Shown here in pieces: positions 7,829 to 9,863 of a stretch of DNA of 9,863 nucleotides. Origin of the DNA: Bacteroidota bacterium. Its GTDB lineage: Bacteria > Bacteroidota > Bacteroidia > Flavobacteriales > Weeksellaceae. Numbering within the stretch: position 1 is the stretch's first letter; the number at the start of each line of letters is the position of its first letter. The position numbers were made by a program, and so were the translations under genes. Location: assembly GCA_023458535.1 (NCBI GenBank), contig JAEWYW010000003.1:1-9863 (forward strand), in the 5' to 3' direction. The notes beneath the pieces are model-generated. The model searched no databases and had not been told where the DNA came from. It was given only the letters and a program-made list of their open reading frames with translations.

Positions 7829-8559
7829 TTAATAAATAAATCCTTCATCCTTCATGTTTTTTTCTTTGAAATAATTTTCGATGCTATCGATGGTCTGTTC
7901 CAATGCGGAGTCCAGATACTCATCTTCTGGCTTGGCTATAAAAGAAAAAATGGTGTTTTCATCTGCGGATACTTGTATTTGTGTATTATTTCCTCTTGTG
8001 GGAAACTCGGATATTTTGAGGATGAAATTGGGCTTGAGGTCATTCAACATCATATAATTATAAAGTTTAGTGTAAAACTGGCCCCCGGCTCTGGTTTTGG
8101 TTTCATCAATCGTTAATCCGTAGAGCTGAATATTTTCTTCTTGAAATTTTTTTTTTCAGCAGCAGCGATTTTTTTCGTCAGATTATAGTTGAGACTGTCT
8201 TTGCTAACAGTATTGTTTTTCTCGTCTCTTACAAATAGAAATATCTTTAGTGCATCATTTTTATCTACGTTAAGATTGAGCTCGGAAAGCTGTTTGGTCT
8301 CTTTCGGTTGCAAAGTAAATTTCCCCGATTGTTGAGAGGAAGAAAGGTTGCCCGTTTTCCCTTCTTTAACTGCTAAAAGTTGGTAGCTTAAAGCTTGGTA
8401 AATTTTAGAATCGTTATTGACCATCGCTTTTATCACAAGTACACCCTCCACGTCTTTGGTTTCTATTTTGGCTTTTACGCCTTCATCTTGTTGTCCGTAC
8501 ACAAGAACACAAAAAATAAATGACAATAAACTGCTGCAATATTTAACGAATTTTTTCAT
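7829..8559 (-). CDS. csgE: CsgH-like/CsgE fusion, reading frame interrupted at an A10 run
   Basis: Read from ATG at 8559, a 148-residue frame stops at 8113. It has a signal peptide to about G22 and then, at 26-122, a small beta-sandwich resembling CsgH (YQLLAVKEGKTG, SSSQQSGKFTLQPKETKQLS), the alphaproteobacterial curli inhibitor. If one A is added to the A10 run at 8147-8156, or the ribosome shifts -1 there, reading continues as KFQEENIQLYGLTIDETKTRA down to 7829, giving 243 residues. The second part, about 146-235, is a CsgE domain: GGQFYTKLYN, FILKISEFPTRG, QIQVSADENTIFSF and ALEQTIDSIENYF match E. coli FYRAFSD, LTINERP, ITITVNQDVIFQTF and VVFALIQTEEAL. CsgE is the periplasmic adaptor for CsgG. 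The internal ATG at 8053 would miss the first part of the CsgE domain, so one interrupted gene is preferred to two. Whether the break is an error, a mutation or a slippage site cannot be told from the DNA. Confidence 0.85.
8147..8156 (-). other. A10 homopolymer at the -1 frame change in csgE
   Basis: Ten T on the + strand, thus ten A in the csgE coding strand, lie exactly where the CsgH-like frame must move back one base to reach the CsgE frame. Runs of this length support transcriptional slippage, and A AAA AAA is a known -1 ribosomal slip sequence; they are also a common place for sequencing errors. I saw no strong downstream stem-loop. Confidence 0.75.
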
Positions 8560-8568
8560 GGTGAATTT

Positions 8569-8973
8569 TTAATAGTTTCTCATAAAAATCATCTTATCAT
8601 CAGTTTTTAAATTGATGATGAGCTTCTCCGAAATACTGTTAGAGCCTGTAATATCTATATGGTTATTATGGCCACTCACATTAATCTTCGTTTCTGGTTT
8701 AGAGTTCACATTTGGATTAATAAAGTAGGTAGTATTGTAGCTTCCTAGCTGGCTAAGCTGAATATTGCTTTGTTTGCTTTTATTGTACACTTCTACCGTG
8801 TTTCTATCGCCAATTTGAGTTACCTCCGATTTGGAATGGTACTGATCTTTATTTTTGGGATGATCTGTGAGAAGTTCCATGATATTTTTGCTGTTTACAT
8901 CGTCAAGAGTGATGCTCTGTGCATTCATAAAATAGATGCTGAAGAAAAATACTATAATAAATAGAGTTTTCAT
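8569..8973 (-). CDS. Minor curlin candidate (CsgB-like)
   Basis: 134 residues with a signal peptide ending near A18 (YFMNAQS). The centre, about 47-90, has degenerate 11-residue curlin units: SKSEVTQIGDR, NTVEVYNKSKQ, SNIQLSQLGSY, NTTYFINPNVN. A further partial unit with GHNNHIDITG and short strands follow, up to a C-terminus rich in hydrophobic and basic residues (KMIFMRNY). Curlin subunits are read as N-x5-Q-x-G units forming beta-arches; here only some units keep Q and G. It is half the size of the neighbouring curlin, follows it by 88 bases and precedes csgE by 9. E. coli CsgB, the surface-bound nucleator, is also a curlin with a divergent, basic last repeat, so nucleation is the best guess. 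I leave the symbol blank because the repeats are too degenerate to prove orthology. Confidence 0.75.
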   Translation of the reverse strand: MKTLFIIVFFFSIYFMNAQSITLDDVNSKNIMELLTDHPKNKDQYHSKSEVTQIGDRNTVEVYNKSKQSNIQLSQLGSYNTTYFINPNVNSKPETKINVSGHNNHIDITGSNSISEKLIINLKTDDKMIFMRNY

Positions 8974-8996
8974 GATGTAGTTTTTTTAGATTAAAA

Positions 8997-9020
8997 TGGA
9001 GAAGCCCGAGGGCTCCTCCA
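8997..9020 (-). terminator. Terminator-like hairpin after csgA, inside the operon
   Basis: TGGAG-a-AGCC / CGAG / GGCT-c-CTCCA: nine base pairs interrupted by one mismatch, with a four-base loop. On the - strand it is followed by TTTTAAT, giving a weak intrinsic terminator; the + strand side has no T run. It lies 41 bases after the csgA stop and 23 before the csgB-like ATG. It may stop part of the transcripts or protect the csgA mRNA 3' end. Confidence 0.65.
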
Positions 9021-9061
9021 AGTCTCATTTATTAGATAAATGATTTTGGTTTTGTATTCAA

Positions 9062-9863
9062 CTAGCAACCTGATGTTCCGACAGGGCATTTAGGAGCTGG
9101 CAATGCAGGTCCACAGCAGTCCACGGCAGTAGTTTGTTGGTCTTGGTGAACAGTAATGCTGTTGTCGCATCCCAATTGAGTGTCTTTAGAATAGTGTCCA
9201 TCTCCAATTTGAGTTTGGAAAATTTTGTTTCTGTCACCTGTTTGAATGGCGATTGCTTTGTTATCATCACCATTTTGTTTTTGCTTAATTAAGTTATCAT
9301 AACCCACTTGTTTAGCATCTGCAGAGTTTCTATCACCATCTTGTTGTTGATCGATACTGTTTCTTTTACCATTTTGCCAAGCGATAGATTTATTTCTGTC
9401 TCCGTCTTGGTCTTGTTTTACCTTATTGGTTTCACCGTACTGAGTAGAAGAAGCGTCGTTTCTGTCTCCTTCTTGAAGTTGTTCAGCAACGTTAGAAATT
9501 CCACACTGTAAAGCATACACAGAGTTTCTGTCTCCTTTTTGTCTTTGTGTAACTTTGTTTTTCTCACCGAACTGTTCTGTTTTAGCTTCGTTACGATCTC
9601 CAACTTGCTTTACATCATTAGAGTTTCTGAAACCTTTTTGCAAAACATCAATTTTGTTATGATCACCATCACTTAAAGCAAGGTTTTTATTTTCCTTGTT
9701 CCACTGCATAACAGTAGCTTCGTTGTGATCACCAAGCTGTGTAGTTTGGTTATCATTCATTTTTCCATGCTGAGTAATTTTAGCTTTGTTAAAATCACCT
9801 TCTTGTTTTGTTACATCTTTGTTTTGCTGAGCAAAAGCTAGAGTGAATCCCATTAGTGCAATA
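9062..9863 (-). CDS. csgA: Major curlin subunit (CsgA-like), 5'-truncated by window edge
   Basis: Fibre-forming amyloid subunit, secreted through CsgG. The frame stays open to the window edge, and residues before the Met at 9853 (IAL-MGFTLAFAQQ) continue a signal peptide, so the true start lies beyond 9863. Numbered from that Met, residues 11-241 are 21 tandem 11-residue curlin units, N-x5-Q-x-G-x-x, almost without gaps. Odd units tend to end in GDR and even units to begin N-[EDS]-A, so the underlying period is 22 residues, as in E. coli CsgA, which has five such repeats against about ten here. Cysteines are unusual for a curlin: C117, C229 and the tail CC-x8-C-x6-C at 246-263, rich in Pro and Gly. 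Major-subunit status is inferred from its size and regular repeats; further curlin genes could lie upstream, outside the window. Confidence 0.93.
   Translation of the reverse strand, partial: IALMGFTLAFAQQNKDVTKQEGDFNKAKITQHGKMNDNQTTQLGDHNEATVMQWNKENKNLALSDGDHNKIDVLQKGFRNSNDVKQVGDRNEAKTEQFGEKNKVTQRQKGDRNSVYALQCGISNVAEQLQEGDRNDASSTQYGETNKVKQDQDGDRNKSIAWQNGKRNSIDQQQDGDRNSADAKQVGYDNLIKQKQNGDDNKAIAIQTGDRNKIFQTQIGDGHYSKDTQLGCDNSITVHQDQQTTAVDCCGPALPAPKCPVGTSGC
9131..9823 (-). repeat. 21 tandem 33-base curlin units in the csgA-like gene
   Basis: Twenty-one successive 33-base units encode the 11-residue curlin motif. DNA identity is moderate: a stretch like TTTCTGTCTCC recurs on the + strand (the GGxGACAGAAAC of GDRN codons), while other positions vary. 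The last unit (NSITVHQDQQT) has lost the Gly, unit 20 begins with His, unit 5 has Ser for Gln, and unit 4 has Asn for Gly. Protein repeats, not a CRISPR array. Confidence 0.9.

Noticed and set aside
7829..8053. A separate 74-residue gene starting at the ATG at 8053
   Set aside because: It begins inside the CsgE domain without a signal peptide, while the upstream bases in the same frame encode the missing start of that domain back to the A10 run.
9308..9511. Open frames opposite and out of frame with the curlin gene (also 9058-9273 and 9418-9603)
   Set aside because: They arise from the 33-base periodicity, have no start context, and their composition follows the repeat of the real gene.
9131..9823. 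Regularly spaced repeat resembling a CRISPR array
   Set aside because: The 33-base period is exact with no spacers and encodes curlin units in a long open frame.
9851..9853. ATG at 9853 as start of the curlin
   Set aside because: Upstream codons continue a hydrophobic signal peptide to the window edge, and a signal of only nine residues would be too short.

Overview
The window looks like a piece of a flavobacterial genome (Bacteroidota, plausibly a Chryseobacterium-type member of the Weeksellaceae). The DNA is AT-rich and the genes lack clear Shine-Dalgarno sequences. One promoter candidate fits the Bacteroidota -7 consensus TAnnTTTG, one lipoprotein carries a Bacteroidota-type surface-export tag, and the curli genes have family-specific extensions. 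No RNA gene, insertion sequence, CRISPR array or origin was seen. The assignment rests on gene content and motifs only.

Left part, + strand: positions 1-3684 hold most of dnaE, the replicative DNA polymerase III alpha subunit, cut by the window start. After a 68-base gap with a promoter candidate comes a 219-residue LuxR/NarL-type regulator with a degenerate receiver domain (3753-4412). A perfect 16-bp bidirectional terminator (4437-4472) separates it from a convergent operon.

Right part, - strand, read from 9863 down to 4491: a curli (functional amyloid) secretion operon. Its order is csgA-like major curlin (5' end outside the window), a csgB-like minor curlin, a CsgH-like/CsgE fusion, csgF, csgG, and a surface-lipoprotein candidate with a carboxypeptidase-regulatory domain, an Fn3 domain and a TolB-like propeller. 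Spacings are 88, 9, 28, 11 and -4 bases, so co-transcription is likely. A hairpin followed by a short T run lies after csgA and may lower expression of the downstream machinery relative to the fibre subunit.

How the parts would work together, from knowledge of E. coli curli: CsgG is the outer-membrane secretion pore, CsgE a periplasmic adaptor for the pore, CsgF a pore-bound assembly factor, CsgB the nucleator and CsgA the fibre subunit. CsgH-type proteins suppress early amyloid formation in the periplasm.

The most notable points are: (1) the CsgH-CsgE gene is broken by a -1 shift exactly at a run of ten A residues, so it is a sequencing error, a mutation, or a slippage site making both a short CsgH-only form and a full fusion; (2) CsgG has an additional C-terminal beta-barrel-like domain; (3) the curlin has 21 eleven-residue units and a cysteine-rich tail; (4) the lipoprotein overlaps csgG by 4 bases.
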